DNA from: Molanna angustata
Lineage: Eukaryota; Arthropoda; Insecta; Trichoptera; Molannidae
Reading direction: 5' to 3'
Assembly (NCBI GenBank): GCA_963576475.1
Contig: OY754972.1
Location: 10,499,062 to 10,563,061 of the forward strand
Length of the DNA stretch: 64,000 nt
Each line of letters opens with the position of its first letter. Position 1 is the first letter of the stretch. Position numbers and translations under genes: made by a program. The notes under the pieces are model-generated. The model was not told the origin of the DNA. It made no database searches and worked only from the letters and a program-made list of their open reading frames with translations. This document shows, piece by piece, positions 33,340 through 43,361 of the stretch.

Positions 33340-33830
33340 TACAAAATGACGTATGTCTGGCAGTTACGGGCTCTTGTACCGGATTGTCATTATATAGGTA
33401 TTCTTTGTGTGTCCTGTCGGATCCCCCCAAAGTTGACGATCACTTTGAAAAAACTCCCAGTTCTTTGCGGTGCGGAGCATGTCCCCCGCATGCGTCATCT
33501 CGGTCCATCCACGAATATTTCGGAGCCAGGATAGTTGCTTCCTGCCGACCCCTTTAAGGCCCTCAATCTTCCTCTTTATGGTCAACTGTAGGATCGAGTA
33601 TTTCTTTCCTGTCATTGTGTGACCAATACATGAAGTCTTATAGAGCTTGACTGTTGTGAACAACTGTATGTCAGTATTAGCTCTATGCAAGACTTCAATG
33701 TTCCTCACCATGTCGGTCCAGGATATCCTTAGCATTCTACGGTGAATCCATATTTCGAACGTCTTCAGGTGGTTTATGGTGCTAACCTTGAAGGTTCAAG
33801 CCTCAACATTTAGAGCAGGACCGACCATAC
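33340..33830 (-). pseudogene. Non-LTR LINE C-terminal fragment (RTE/R4-like)
   Basis: The minus strand carries a mostly open frame (33364-33735) reading MLRISWTDMVRNIEVLHR, LFTTVKLYKTSCIGHTMTGKK, LTIKRKIEGLKGVGRKQLSW and LRNIRGWTEM. The preceding region (to 33830) adds N-H-L-K-T-F-E-I-W-I-H-R. R-R-M-L-x-I-S-W and G-x-G-R-K-x-x-S-W-L-R-N-I are the familiar C-terminal blocks of this LINE group. The catalytic domain is missing. Confidence 0.8.
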
Positions 33831-34029
33831 TTTGACAGCTAATATTGTAAGACTTATTTTGGAACGAATTTGTTTGATTCTGCGCAATAGTTTTGATGTG
33901 GTGCCCTATCGAATATATAAAGTCGAAATCTGCATTTTCGTCCTACATATTTTCTTTTTTACTATCGAAACATTAAAGATGCCGGTCAAGCGAGAAAAAA
34001 TCATGTGTATGGAGATGTATTGACAGAAC

Positions 34030-34465
34030 TTCTTCTTTTTCAGCCATCTATCCACTGCTGGATGTAGGTCTCCTCCAATGAACTCCATCTCTCTCTGTGT
34101 TGTGGTTCCCTCAGCCAACCCTTTCCCGCAACCGGAATAATACCGTTGACCCATCGTTTTTGTGGTCGCTCTACCGGTCTTTTATTTTCCCACGGTCCCC
34201 ATTTTAGTATTCTGGGTGTCCACCTCTCGGTACCCTGTCTTGCAACATGCCCTGCCCACTGCCATTTCAACTTTGCAACACGGTCTGCTATGTCTGCTAT
34301 GTTTGGCGTCTAATTTCTTCATTTCGTATTTTATCCCGGAGGCTCACTCCTAACATTTGCCGTTCCATAGCTCGTTGCGTACATTTCAGTTTGTATATTG
34401 TGTTGGCAATTAGTGTCATTGTTTCCAATCCATATGTTAGCACTGGGAGGATACATGTCATCGAC
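34030..34465 (-). pseudogene. RTE-like LINE C-terminal fragment, frameshifted
   Basis: The minus strand reads CILPVLTYGLETMTLIANT, QRAMERQMLGVSLRDKIRNEE, then in another frame KWQWAGHVARQGTERW, WENKRPVERPQKRWVNGI and A-G-K-G-W-L-R-E. The family's G-R-P-x-x-R-W-x-D-D has decayed to ERPQKRWVNG. The right edge abuts a mariner remnant. Confidence 0.8.
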
Positions 34466-34466
34466 A

Positions 34467-34743
34467 AAACGTCAGTGTCAAAATTGGTTCCGGAGAAATT
34501 TCGTTCCGGCAATTTTGACGTTGAAAATGCGTCACGTTCTAAGAGGCCAGTTGAAGCTGATGAAGACAAAAATTAAGGTATCGCCAATCGATGCATGCCA
34601 ACTCCAACTCCTGACATCGCTGAGAGATTCAATTTATCTAATGAATCTGTCCGTTCGTGATCACGCGAAACGCCTTGGTTTAATTTTCGTCTTTCATTTT
34701 TCAACAAAAAAAAAACGAAATGATTTTTCGAACAACCCAATAG
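34467..34743 (+). pseudogene. mariner transposase N-terminal remnant joined to its 3' TIR
   Basis: In mixed frames the plus strand reads C-Q-N-W-F-R-R, then F-R-S-G-N-F-D-V-E-N-A-S-R-S-K-R-P-V-E-A-D-E-D-K, D-I-A-E-R-F-N-L-S-N-E-S-V and V-R-D-H-A-K-R-L-G-L, the second helix-turn-helix region of mariner transposases. It then passes without the catalytic D-D-D domain into CGAAATGATTTTTCGAACAACCCAATA, which is the inverted 3' terminal repeat of a mariner. So the element has a large internal deletion and frameshifts. Confidence 0.8.
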
Positions 34744-34749
34744 TATAAT

Positions 34750-35880
34750 CCAGCAGACCGTAATCTCTTGACATGTAGAGAGGTTTAAGGCTTTTTGGAT
34801 CCACTGTCACGCAATTAGCGTGGGAGAAATAGTTAGGCTCGCATACCTAACGATGCAGAAATACTTACGTAAATATTTATATTCCCATTGTCGTATATTT
34901 TTATATCAATACGCATATAAAGCGTATCCATTAGAAATGAAGCGATTAGGATAATGTATCATTAGACTTTTTGGGCGAATTTTATGATACTGGTCGTTCT
35001 ACATACTTCATGATTCATAGTTGAAAATAAAATAGGTATCTTTTTATAAATATGTCCTTGTAGAAAAATCTTCAGAAAAAGAAAATATATATACAAAATA
35101 TATACACTGAAAACATTATTAATAGGTATATTGCTTTCAATGAATATATTTCTTAACTCTACTACCTGTTAGTCCCTTTTACGTTGATGTTTTTCCAGTG
35201 ACTTGTATCCCATTTAACCAAGAACGTATCGCATTGAGTAGGTATTGACTCACATAATTGGATGTTATGGAACCCGCTCCGGAATGGAAAAACACTTTCC
35301 AATATTTTACTTTCAGCTGATTCTTTATTCGCTCGAGATACTCGTATCTATTTTTTTCTCTCCCTAAATCCTCACCTAGACCCGCGCCACATGCTCCGCT
35401 TCTAGTCTATTCAATCACAATATTTATTTTAAACCATGTCCACATAGAATTATAATGTACAGAAGCCGCGTGTAGTACAAATTTCGAATTCAAATGTATG
35501 ACAAGTTTTTTTTACATGTGTGTGTGAGGCGGTAGATCGGTTGGTCTACGTATTATGTAGGTGTGCGTATCGGTAGGTGTACGTATACGGTCGGGCGAGT
35601 GAAATTCGTCTGTTTCAGCGTAGTTTTAGTTGGCATACATTCATTGCGCTGACTAGGTATCTGTATCATATATAATCTAAGCATGTCCATAACTTCCGTG
35701 GTCCAGTTTATCACGGAAGATTAAATAATATTAAATTCTAGTGGCGATAAGACTAGCAATATTGCGCTAGTGGTTTAGATTCTTAGGTTTAGAACAAGTA
35801 GGTGTACGTGCACATTCTCTAATAGTATTAAATACAGCAACGTCAAAAAATCATTTATCTATGGCTGGTTTTTTTTATAT
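34750..35880. other. Stretch without recognised gene
   Basis: 35370-35660 is somewhat GC-richer (GACCCGCGCC, GTACGTATACGGTCGGGCG) and could be regulatory, but has no supporting motif. The rest is AT-rich. Confidence 0.35.
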
Positions 35881-35885
35881 TTTCT

Positions 35886-35985
35886 TTCTACATACATACC
35901 ATCACGCCATGTCCCTCACGGGGTAGGCACAATTAGTACACTGGCGGGCTTATTGCCTAATGGCAATTTCTTCCAACCAACCAGA
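35886..35985 (-). repeat. Two LINE 3' tips side by side
   Basis: ACATACATACCATCACGCCATGTCCCTCACGGGGTAGG is the YPVRDMA family tip. It is followed directly by CACTGGCGGGCTTATTGCC, TAATGGCAATTTCTTCCAACC, the inverse of the 3' end of the LINE at 59820-59860. Confidence 0.7.
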
Positions 35986-36128
35986 AGGATTCGTACCCGT
36001 GTTAAAACGTTAAACCAATTAAATTCACCTATTTTTTTTTCTATTTTAAATCGATTATTAGATAGGTACCTACTTATTTAAAATAAAATAGTATTATTGA
36101 TTTTGTTATATCGATTTATCGTGATTAT

Positions 36129-36300
36129 GAAGACGCGTTTCGTTCTAGGCAGGCATATCATCTGAGGATGCCTGATTCTGACGATGTACCTCGCACGAAA
36201 CGCGTCAATCAATATTCACAATGAACGTTTGAATCAAAATTAAAAATTATTTAATCATGATTTAATAAATTATTTTTTACACCCTTTTTATTATCTTCAC
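36129..36300 (+). mobile_element. Penelope-like terminal fragment (solo end)
   Basis: GACGCGTTTCG at 36132 and CGAAACGCGTC at 36196 frame a structured region with a hammerhead-like core, followed by an A/T-rich tail (AATCAATATTCACAATGAACG ... ATTTAATAAATTATTTTTTACAC). Hammerheads at the ends are known from Penelope-like retroelements. The element's coding region is absent, so the assignment is inferred. Confidence 0.45.
36173..36211 (+). ncRNA. Hammerhead-ribozyme-like motif 1
   Basis: Helix I TGATT (36173-36177) pairs with AATCA (36207-36211). The core CTGACGA is at 36178-36184, followed by an extra T (36185). Helix II is GTAC (36186-36189) with GCAC (36193-36196), loop CTC, one A.C mismatch. 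GAA is at 36197-36199. A36200 pairs T36205 across CGCG as a minimal helix III. C36206 is the expected cleavage-site residue. All invariant core bases are present. The very short palindromic helix III (ACGCGT) suggests dimer-dependent activity, as known from newt satellite and Penelope-type hammerheads. Confidence 0.65.
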
Positions 36301-36568
36301 ATGCCTGACCGTACTGGAATTTTGAAATCGACCAGTAAGAGCTCTGTAACTTTCAGAATTTGTGTATTCCCGATGACAATGCACTTTAAAACTGTCCTTG
36401 TTTCATTTGATATTCTGATGAAATTGAACAATTTTTTATTTCATACAAACTTCACATGTCTGTCCGTACTGGAATTTGGCAATGAAGCTTTCAGAATTTG
36501 AGTATTCCCGATGACAACACATGATTCCAAAATTGAACAGTTTTTTATTTCATACAAAGTTAACAATA
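36298..36568. repeat. Two-unit tandem duplication (155-bp period)
   Basis: CACATGCCTGACCGTACTGGAATTT at 36298 and CACATGTCTGTCCGTACTGGAATTT at 36453 start two units that share TTTCAGAATTTG.GTATTCCCGATGACAA and TTTTTTATTTCATACAAA. The second unit is shortened by an internal deletion. Confidence 0.85.
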
Positions 36569-36774
36569 ATGTCAGTAATAATAAACAAAATTAACTTATT
36601 GCATAAAACCACTAACGCGAAGAAAAATTTGAAAAGGGCTTTCTAATTTTTTTTTATTTATTTATTATCTTGGCGGTTGATCATGAGTTAGGTCAGTTTT
36701 GTTATTATTGACTATAAGTATATCGTGAAGTTTTACAAGTGCCATAATGTGATGTCCTAAACACTCGTTCCCGT

Positions 36775-37035
36775 TTGTGAATCATGTGACCGATCGTCCT
36801 TCGGCAAGTTTGAAGAAATCATCTCCCGATGGACGACCCCGCAGAGATGACCTCATTGCAGACTGTTCAGTTGACTAGGAGGATTGTCCGTCGATAGGTT
36901 TGACTGCTTCCTCTTGATGAGTACCGCCAGATGCTGGAGCCACACCAAGTCGAGACGGAAGACCATTCTTCCGTCGTCAAGCGCGACAAGAGCCATGTGC
37001 TCCAGGATAAGAAAGCTATGCTCCCACTGTACCGG
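36775..37035 (+). pseudogene. Decayed protein-coding fragment, family unknown
   Basis: The plus strand reads, after a frame change, S-F-G-K-F-E-E-I-I-S-R, then DDPAEMTSLQTVQLTRRIVR, two stops (TAG, TGA at 36894-36902) and, in the same frame, LLPLDEYRQMLEPHQVETED and VVKRDKSHVLQDKKAMLPLY. The residue mix is that of a real soluble protein and GC is higher than the flanks, but I cannot name the family. It may be a processed pseudogene or gene fragment. A possible donor (CCG|GTACGT) at its right end leaves open an exon copy. Confidence 0.5.
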
Positions 37036-37256
37036 TACGTATATAATATATACGATATAATATATTATATATCGTTTAATTGATCATCCCTAATCCAAAA
37101 TCTTTTATCAATAGATCAACGATTTGGGATGAGCAAAATTCTTACGTCATACAGTCTTGCGTGACTTGCAAGACCAAGACCAGACGGTCTCGCAATTTGT
37201 ATAAACTTGTTTATTTTCAATTAAATATTGGGCAATTTACTATTGGCATAATACTA

Positions 37257-38077
37257 TAAGGGCCAGTCTTATAAACGAAAGACCAAATATTCGTAAGTAT
37301 GTTTACGATTTACTAACGGATGGATGTTCCTAAGTAGATATTACTATCGGCGGTATTATAAAACTATTTTAACTGTCCGTTTATTTGACAGTTACAGTCT
37401 AATAAGACTACAATGGATTTTCAATGGATTTGTATTGGACTATAATGGATTGTAATGGATTTAGCGGGGCTGTCATTGCAATATATAAATAGAGAGTGTT
37501 TAATTTTTTGCGTACTTCAAACAATATCAAAAATTACAAAAATGGTGATAATCCTTTATTATTTACTGATTAGTAATTCAGTGGACGCGGGTTCGATCAA
37601 ATCTCGCCTCAACTGAAATTCTTTTTTTTAAATAAAAAAAAATAATTAATATAAAATAAAACGAAATTCAGTGTCATCAATGTCATGTTGAAATAATAAA
37701 ATATTTGGTCAAACACAAACTTGTAATCAAATTCGTTTTGGTTATTCAAAATCACTGTCGGACGACATTTTTTACTGAAAAAAAGCAATTCAATATAAAA
37801 ATCCAATAAAATATAAAACAGTATATTTCAAAATATTCGTAATATTGAAAATGTACCACAACATAAAAAAAACAAGTGTTGTAAAACTCAATCCTTCCAT
37901 AACTCATCGTTAACGAACGCTTAATCGGTGGTCCGACTGTCGGTAAAGGCTATCGGTAAACTTTTACTAAAATTTAACTAACGGATTGTTATAAGACGAA
38001 ATATAGAGCATTTGTATCAAATTTTGGTTTGTTTGGTCTGAAATCTAACTAACGGACGTTTATAAGACTGGCCCTAA
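37257..38077. mobile_element. PIF/Harbinger-like MITE with TAA duplication
   Basis: 37260-37277 GGGCCAGTCTTATAAACG and 38057-38074 CGTTTATAAGACTGGCCC are perfect 18-bp inverted repeats flanked by TAA on both sides (37257-37259, 38075-38077). GGG-starting TIRs with a TWA duplication fit PIF/Harbinger. The 815-bp interior is non-coding and contains a piece of SINE-A at about 37560-37617. Confidence 0.88.
37560..37617 (+). repeat. SINE-A fragment nested in the Harbinger-like MITE
   Basis: ACTGATTAGTAATTCAGTGG, GCGGGTTCGATCAAATCTCGCC and CAACTGAAATTC match the anticodon arm, B box and start of the body of SINE-A. Head and tail are missing. Confidence 0.6.
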
Positions 38078-38599
38078 ATTGGTGTTTTTTATCGTATATT
38101 GTTATTGCTGAATTTTGAATTTTAAATTACTGGGTATGCAAGACTCGATCGAGTATGCGAGACCAAAACCACATCTGTAAATGCAAGACCACCCCGGTCT
38201 GTGTCTTGCATTTGCTCATCACTATTAACGATCTATGTTACAATAGTCAATATTGATTCTAGGATGAGGATTTTCAACTTACCCTCCATTAATTGAAATA
38301 TCATTCTGGATCCATCCTCTCCGTGTGTTCTCTCTTAAAGCGCCTCATTAGCCTGCTCCGCCTAATGTCCTCAACATCTCAGGTATTTCGGAATCTAAAA
38401 TCTTTATTTATTAATCTTTACAGAAGAACTTGCAACCCTGGTCCCTCTTCCACTCAATCACAATAAAGTCACTCGTTTTACTCAATCTCAACACCCGTTC
38501 TCAATAAACCTTCAATTTACACGAACCAGTCACTTCTCAAGCTCTTTTATTATCACAGCAGCCCGGCTGCGAATTCTGTGTTTTAAACCTTCTTACAAC

Positions 38600-38735
38600 C
38601 CGGTTCTTTTTAAATCCCGAATTAATATTTTCATGAGCATATTGCAAACCCTCCCCAACGGTGCGTAATGCGCTTCTTCGGACCCAAAGTATAATGGACC
38701 CAAATTCTAATAGCTGGTGTCCCATACGTAGCTAT
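38600..38735 (-). repeat. Repeat with the GTTGGGGAGG motif, copy 2
   Basis: The minus strand reads CGAAGAAGCGCATTACGCACC, GTTGGGGAGGGTTTGCAATATG. In one frame it gives V-R-R-S-A-L-R-T-V-G-E-G-L. Inverted relative to copy 3 at 42590. Confidence 0.55.
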
Positions 38736-38740
38736 GTTAA

Positions 38741-39255
38741 AACGAGTGGGTTGTGGCCAACACTAAACTCCTCACTAACAAGTCATTCTATAAAGTATTA
38801 AAATTTTGTATGGAAAATATTTTAGCATTTTCATGAAATAAGTTTGTTAAATTATTTTTTTATTTAAATATTTTATTATGAAAACTTGATAATTCTTTAA
38901 TGCCATTTTATGAAAGTGATGTGACTCTTTACTAATTTGACAGTTAAAAAAATTGAGAAGCACTATTCTGATATCTTTCAAAATCTAATGGGGTCTAAGC
39001 GAGTATTAGACATACAAATTTGCAAAACTTGAAAGGAATCGAATGAGTACTTTAGTCTATAATCGATAAAGTAAAATAAACACGCCGTACATAGCACACA
39101 GCACATCTTAGAACACACACATATACGTTGTGATGAAACTTTCAGAATACAATCTCAGAATGATACTAGTTGATAATCTGCAATAAAAAATAGCCTTAAA
39201 AATTACGAAATCATAACTCCCCACTATATCCCCTTGGGTTAGTGAGGAGTAAAAA
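38741..39255 (+). mobile_element. Repeat M, copy 3
   Basis: GAGTGGGTTGTGGCCAACACTAAACTCCTCACTAAC at the left, GGGTTAGTGAGGAGTAAAAA at the right. Contains an internal ATCTTAGAACACACA insertion and lacks the middle block of copy 2. Confidence 0.82.
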
Positions 39256-39564
39256 CGTGCAATCTATTAGACAAATGCGGGTTTGTTGCCATAAGCAATC
39301 TCTTTCGGCTAATCCCAGCAACGCGAGGCAAATTTGGTACCGTAAATAATGCTCAATTTTATATAGCCCAGTTACAAAACGAAATAAGATTTTTTTTTAG
39401 TTCGTGCGTTTGTTCGTACCGCGATACATTAATATGTTATATGACACGTATTTGATCAGCAGTCGTATTAGGTATGTATCATTTACATAAGAATGACGAA
39501 ATTAAACAATGTTTCCAATTAATGTAAGAAACATAACTATAATGGTATCAATATGAATATGGAA

Positions 39565-40150
39565 CTGCGCTCAAGAATGCAAATGAATCTGTCTATCTAG
39601 GAAGCATAATCACATGGGATGGCCGTACAAAACGAAAAGTTGACAGTCGTATCCACAGAGCAAACCTCGCCTTCAATAAAAAATCCAAGATCTTCGAATC
39701 CAACAATATGGACCTTAATCTCCGAATAGATCTCGTAAAGACATGTGTGTGATGTATTCAGCTATATGGTTGTGAGACATGGTACACAGGTGAAAGAAAC
39801 CGTAAAAGATTGGAGGCCTTCGAGATGTGGACGAATACTTGACATATTATATTGGAGTGACCATTTACAAATGATAAGGTTCGCAGCAAAATTTAAGAAA
39901 CCAGGCACATGTTTAACACCATATCAAAACGCAAACTAGATAAGCTACGAAGATCATTTTGGAGGGAATTGTTGAGTGAACAACTGGCAGAGGGCGTCCC
40001 CGCCGGGAGTATCTAGTGCAGGTGTACCACGACATGAAGTGTACCTCCTACACAAAGTTGAAGAGAGTCGCTGAAGAACGAGCGGGGTAGAGGAAGATAT
40101 GCATCGCTTTGCTGCCAACCATTCCCCAAGATTGAAACAAAGGAAGACGT
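39565..40150 (+). pseudogene. RTE-like LINE, decayed RT thumb/C-terminal part
   Basis: The plus strand reads N-A-N-E-S-V-Y-L-G-S-I-I-T-W-D-G, then R-K-V-D-S-R-I-H-R-A-N-L-A-F and later L-Y-G-C-E-T-W in a shifted frame, with a TGA just before it (39749). Y-L-G-S-x-I and Y-G-C-E-T-W are conserved blocks of non-LTR reverse transcriptases after the palm domain. Heavily broken. Confidence 0.75.
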
Positions 40151-40440
40151 TCTAATTGTTGTCCCATACGAATTACTTAATTTTATTACCCCAATAGAGT
40201 TCATAGTATATTGTTTTTATACTATTTATTTCATGGTTCCTGCTGCGAAATATAAATATTATTTTTCGTAGAATTATCTGTCTATATTGTGACATTAATT
40301 ATTTATTAGGTATAATTACGTTTGTCTAGTTTTGTCGTATCCAATTTAAAGTTTTACACTCGTACTCAACTTTTCGCAACTATATTGCTACCAAATATAA
40401 TATATTATAGATATTTACCGGAAACAAAACCGTTTTGAAT

Positions 40441-40555
40441 TCACAACTAGTGTCCGACCGAACACTAATTGTGAATACTTACACTAGTTGCGAATACACT
40501 AGTTGTTAATACACTACGTAAATACACTACGTGAATACACTAGTTGTAGATTCGA
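40441..40555. repeat. Short degenerate tandem repeats
   Basis: AATACACTAGTTGT/AATACACTACGTA-like units repeat about five times between two copies of GTGTCCGACCGAACACTAATTGTGAA-like text. Its neighbour at 41062-41245 pairs with 50735-50885. Confidence 0.55.
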
Positions 40556-40774
40556 GTTCGGTTATTACTTATCTGAGACCAAAGTTTTACGGATAAAATT
40601 GAATAATCATTGGTAAGAATGCGCGCGAATTTAGCTTAAAATGCATTATTTCAACAGTTTTGATACATATAACAATTATCTTAGTTTTATTTCAGTATAA
40701 AATGAAGTTTATGAATCTTATTTAGGTATTACTTATTTTAAATAAATATACCCATAAAAACATGCTCCAGATTA

Positions 40775-40905
40775 CGAAGCATATTTAAAATCTCTCATTA
40801 CGATACAAACCTAGGATTCCATGCTTCTCTACCACGGACACTCAAACTATACAACAAACTACATTATCAATATGAAAATGTCGACATATTTACACAATGA
40901 ACGTG
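40775..40905 (+). pseudogene. LINE C-terminal tip
   Basis: The plus strand ends R-Y-D-T-N-L-G-F-H-A-S-L-P-R-T-L-K-L-Y-N after frame adjustment, then E-N-V-D-I-F-T-Q and a stop. S-L-P-R-T-x-x-L-Y-N is a typical C-terminal block. The RT core is absent. Confidence 0.45.
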
Positions 40906-41061
40906 CCAATTTTAATAACATGTATTAGGTGCCTTTCCAAGGTTTTTTTTGTTTATTAATGTTTTTTGTTCTATTGTTGTTCCTGCAGAACATTAGTTTT
41001 CTTTTCTTATTATTTAATTTTCTGTGACTGGGTGAAATCTGTGTATGTGCGTTCGGATAAC

Positions 41062-41245
41062 TGCTATTATGCATAAATAATAAATGTTTCTCCGCAGTTT
41101 ACATAGATACTTTTAAGATTTTTAAACAGTATTATAAAATTTCTAAGTCAAGTCATATTATCGACTTCGGCCGAAGGCCGAACAATCGGAATCGACTTCG
41201 GCTAAAATCTGACTTACGCTCAGACACTATTAACAACGCGAAGTG
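41062..41245. repeat. Dispersed repeat shared with neurabin intron B
   Basis: CATAAATAATAAAT.GTTCCTC.CAGTTT, ATAAAATTT and AAAATCTGAC.T..GGTC.GACACTA align with 50735-50885. Class unknown. Confidence 0.5.
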
Positions 41246-41559
41246 TAGGTATTGTTTGTTACGTAAATGTTTCACCGTATTCTCTTTTTACGCGGTTTTA
41301 AAATAACACAAATAACGTGTTTTTAAATTATCAATACTGACGATGTAGAACCTTATCAAATGGGTATCAACTAGTCAGAGTCAGCCCAAACGGTCGTTCT
41401 GGTACAAGGATAAATATATGTAGAAACAATATTTTTTTTTATTTAAAAATACCTAGTAACATCTTACTTTGAATAGGTCGATGTCTTTGCAACGGGCTGA
41501 ACAAGTCGTATCTGTGTTTCCATCCCAGAGGAGCAAGAATTGGTTTATAAATACCACCT

Positions 41560-41605
41560 CGGAACAGACCTGGCCTAATGAGGTGGTACCTACAAACCAA
41601 CCCAT
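41560..41605 (+). repeat. CR1-type LINE 3'-end motif, copy 3
   Basis: CCACCTCGGAACAGACCTGGCCTAATGAGGTGG is the inverse of the copy at 25731. Its right side, TACCTACAAACCAACCC, also matches the inverse of the 25.7 kb flank. Confidence 0.65.
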
Positions 41606-41857
41606 ATATTTGATCTGTAATAATTTTAATTTTTCTGATATTTTTTATTTTTGTATCTACTTACCTATATTGTAATTTTGTATTTTTGGTATCAATAATA
41701 AAAAAAACAGTAAATTTCTTCTCTGTTATGGATCGAACCCGCGACGGCTTATGAATCACGATGAAATTGGAAAGAAATAATTTTACGCATATTCTAGATG
41801 TCTCAAATGATGAAAGCGATATATCGTACCAAATTTATAATAATAAATTGGGATAAT

Positions 41858-42445
41858 TTTTATAGCGCCGTTTTTGTGATAACCTCACCTCAAGGGCGCT
41901 TTGAATATAACTATTACAGGTTTTTGTAAGACTCGCGGAAGAAGTGAGTTTTCAGGTGTTTCCTGAATAGTGCTAAGTTGTCGATTTGCCTCAGTTCAGG
42001 TGGTAGTTTATTCCACGAGGCTGGTCCAGCCACAGCAAATGCACGATCACCGAAGGATGTAGTGTTGACTCTGTTTATTTCAGTTAATTTGCCAATCATG
42101 GATGTGGTGGCTGACCGAAGTGTTTGTTGTCGCTCGTTTACGGTGAGAGGGATGCAGAAGTCTGAAAGATACGTGGGAGCCATGCCATGATCGCTTTCAA
42201 ACATAATTTGTACTTGATTCTCTCTAGCACTTTTAGCCAGTGAAGATTTCGTAGATGGTGGGAATTTCGCGGCTCCGGTGATTAGCCTAGCAGTAGCAGC
42301 TGCGTTGAAGACGGATTGAAGTTTGTTTAGCTCAAGCTTTGGGAGGTTTGCGTAGATACCATTACAGTAGTCCAGGCGGGAAATAACGAATGCGTTTACT
42401 AGAGATTTCGTTGCTTCCGTGGGTATATTTCGTTTGATACGTATA
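41858..42445 (-). pseudogene. L2-like LINE, C-terminal RT region and 3' hairpin
   Basis: The minus strand reads (from the right) R-L-D-Y-C-N-G-I-Y-A-N-L-P-K, a frame shift, then DHGMAPTYLSDFCIPLTVNE, TTSFGDRAFAVAGPASWNKL and PPELRQIDNLALFRKHLKTH before a stop. L-D-Y-C-N and F-x-x-A-G-P-x-x-W-N-x-L-P are L2/CR1 C-terminal blocks. The 3' end (41864-41900) can form a hairpin with stem AGCGCC/GGCGCT and an inner GTGA/TCAC, followed by an AT-rich tail. Confidence 0.8.
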
Positions 42446-42589
42446 TTGTTAATAGTTATATTGATGTATATTGTTAATAGTTATATTGAATAATATTTTT
42501 TATGATTTTGTATCCATTGGTATAGTCTTTTTTAACATGGCTGCTGCTTAAGGGACACTAGCTATAAGGATTTATGTTCATTATACTCT

Positions 42590-42765
42590 TCCGAAGAAGC
42601 GCACTACGTAGCGTTGGGGAGGGTTTGCGGCTTTGTTTGTTTGAAACATCCAGGAAAATCACGTTGGCGCGCAGAAGACAAATGGGTATTTTACTTGGTT
42701 GGTTTGATCACAGACACGATGTGTGCGCAAACCGCCACCCCCCTCCACGTCGAAAAAAATGAAGA
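42590..42765 (+). repeat. Repeat with the GTTGGGGAGG motif, copy 3
   Basis: CGAAGAAGCGCACTACGTAGC, GTTGGGGAGGGTTTGCGG, then TTTTACTTGGTTGGTTTGATC and GTGTGCGCAAACCGCCACCCC. One frame reads F-R-R-S-A-L-R-S-V-G-E-G-L-R. The last block resembles the C-T-Y-T-N-Q family, so both may be parts of one larger element. Confidence 0.55.
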
Positions 42766-43361
42766 TGTTTGTGGATAACTATAAAGATTATATATTCGTT
42801 ATTGACTTTTCTTTGAATTTTATTGAAGTTTTCAATTTTCATGTATATGTACCTACCTACATATATACAGCGACATTTCTATATCATGTCCGATTTATTA
42901 GTAAGTGGGTCGCTTGAGGGTGATCCCACATATGTTAATTTGGTTAAGATCTGATGGTTGAATCAATGGTAAATCATCAAGTATCATTTTTTTGTTGTTT
43001 TCTAATATAAGTATTTTTAACTTGTAGTAGGCATACTTATTTACACGATATTACGTGGATCGTATCCACAGTGTATAAAGAGAATATTTTATATTAGGTA
43101 CTTATATTAAAATGTTGCTTAAATATGTATATGTACTTACATGTAATAATATAATAATATCGAAATCAAATTGAGTAATAGCCATTATTTGCATTTTCTT
43201 CCTATTCACAATACATACATACATATACCCGTGCGTGTTTAGTTCCCGTAAATGTGACTCGATAGTTTTTTATTATTTATTTATTACTAGTGAACACCCG
43301 GCAAACTTCGTATTGCCTGTATAATTAAAAATTGTCCTCCATAACCACCCGTCGCTTCAGA

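Noticed and set aside
37035..37080. A replication-origin-like AT palindrome
   Set aside because: TATA simple repeat; no functional context.
41336..41365. Hammerhead core CTGACGATGTAG on plus strand
   Set aside because: No GAAA box and no stems.
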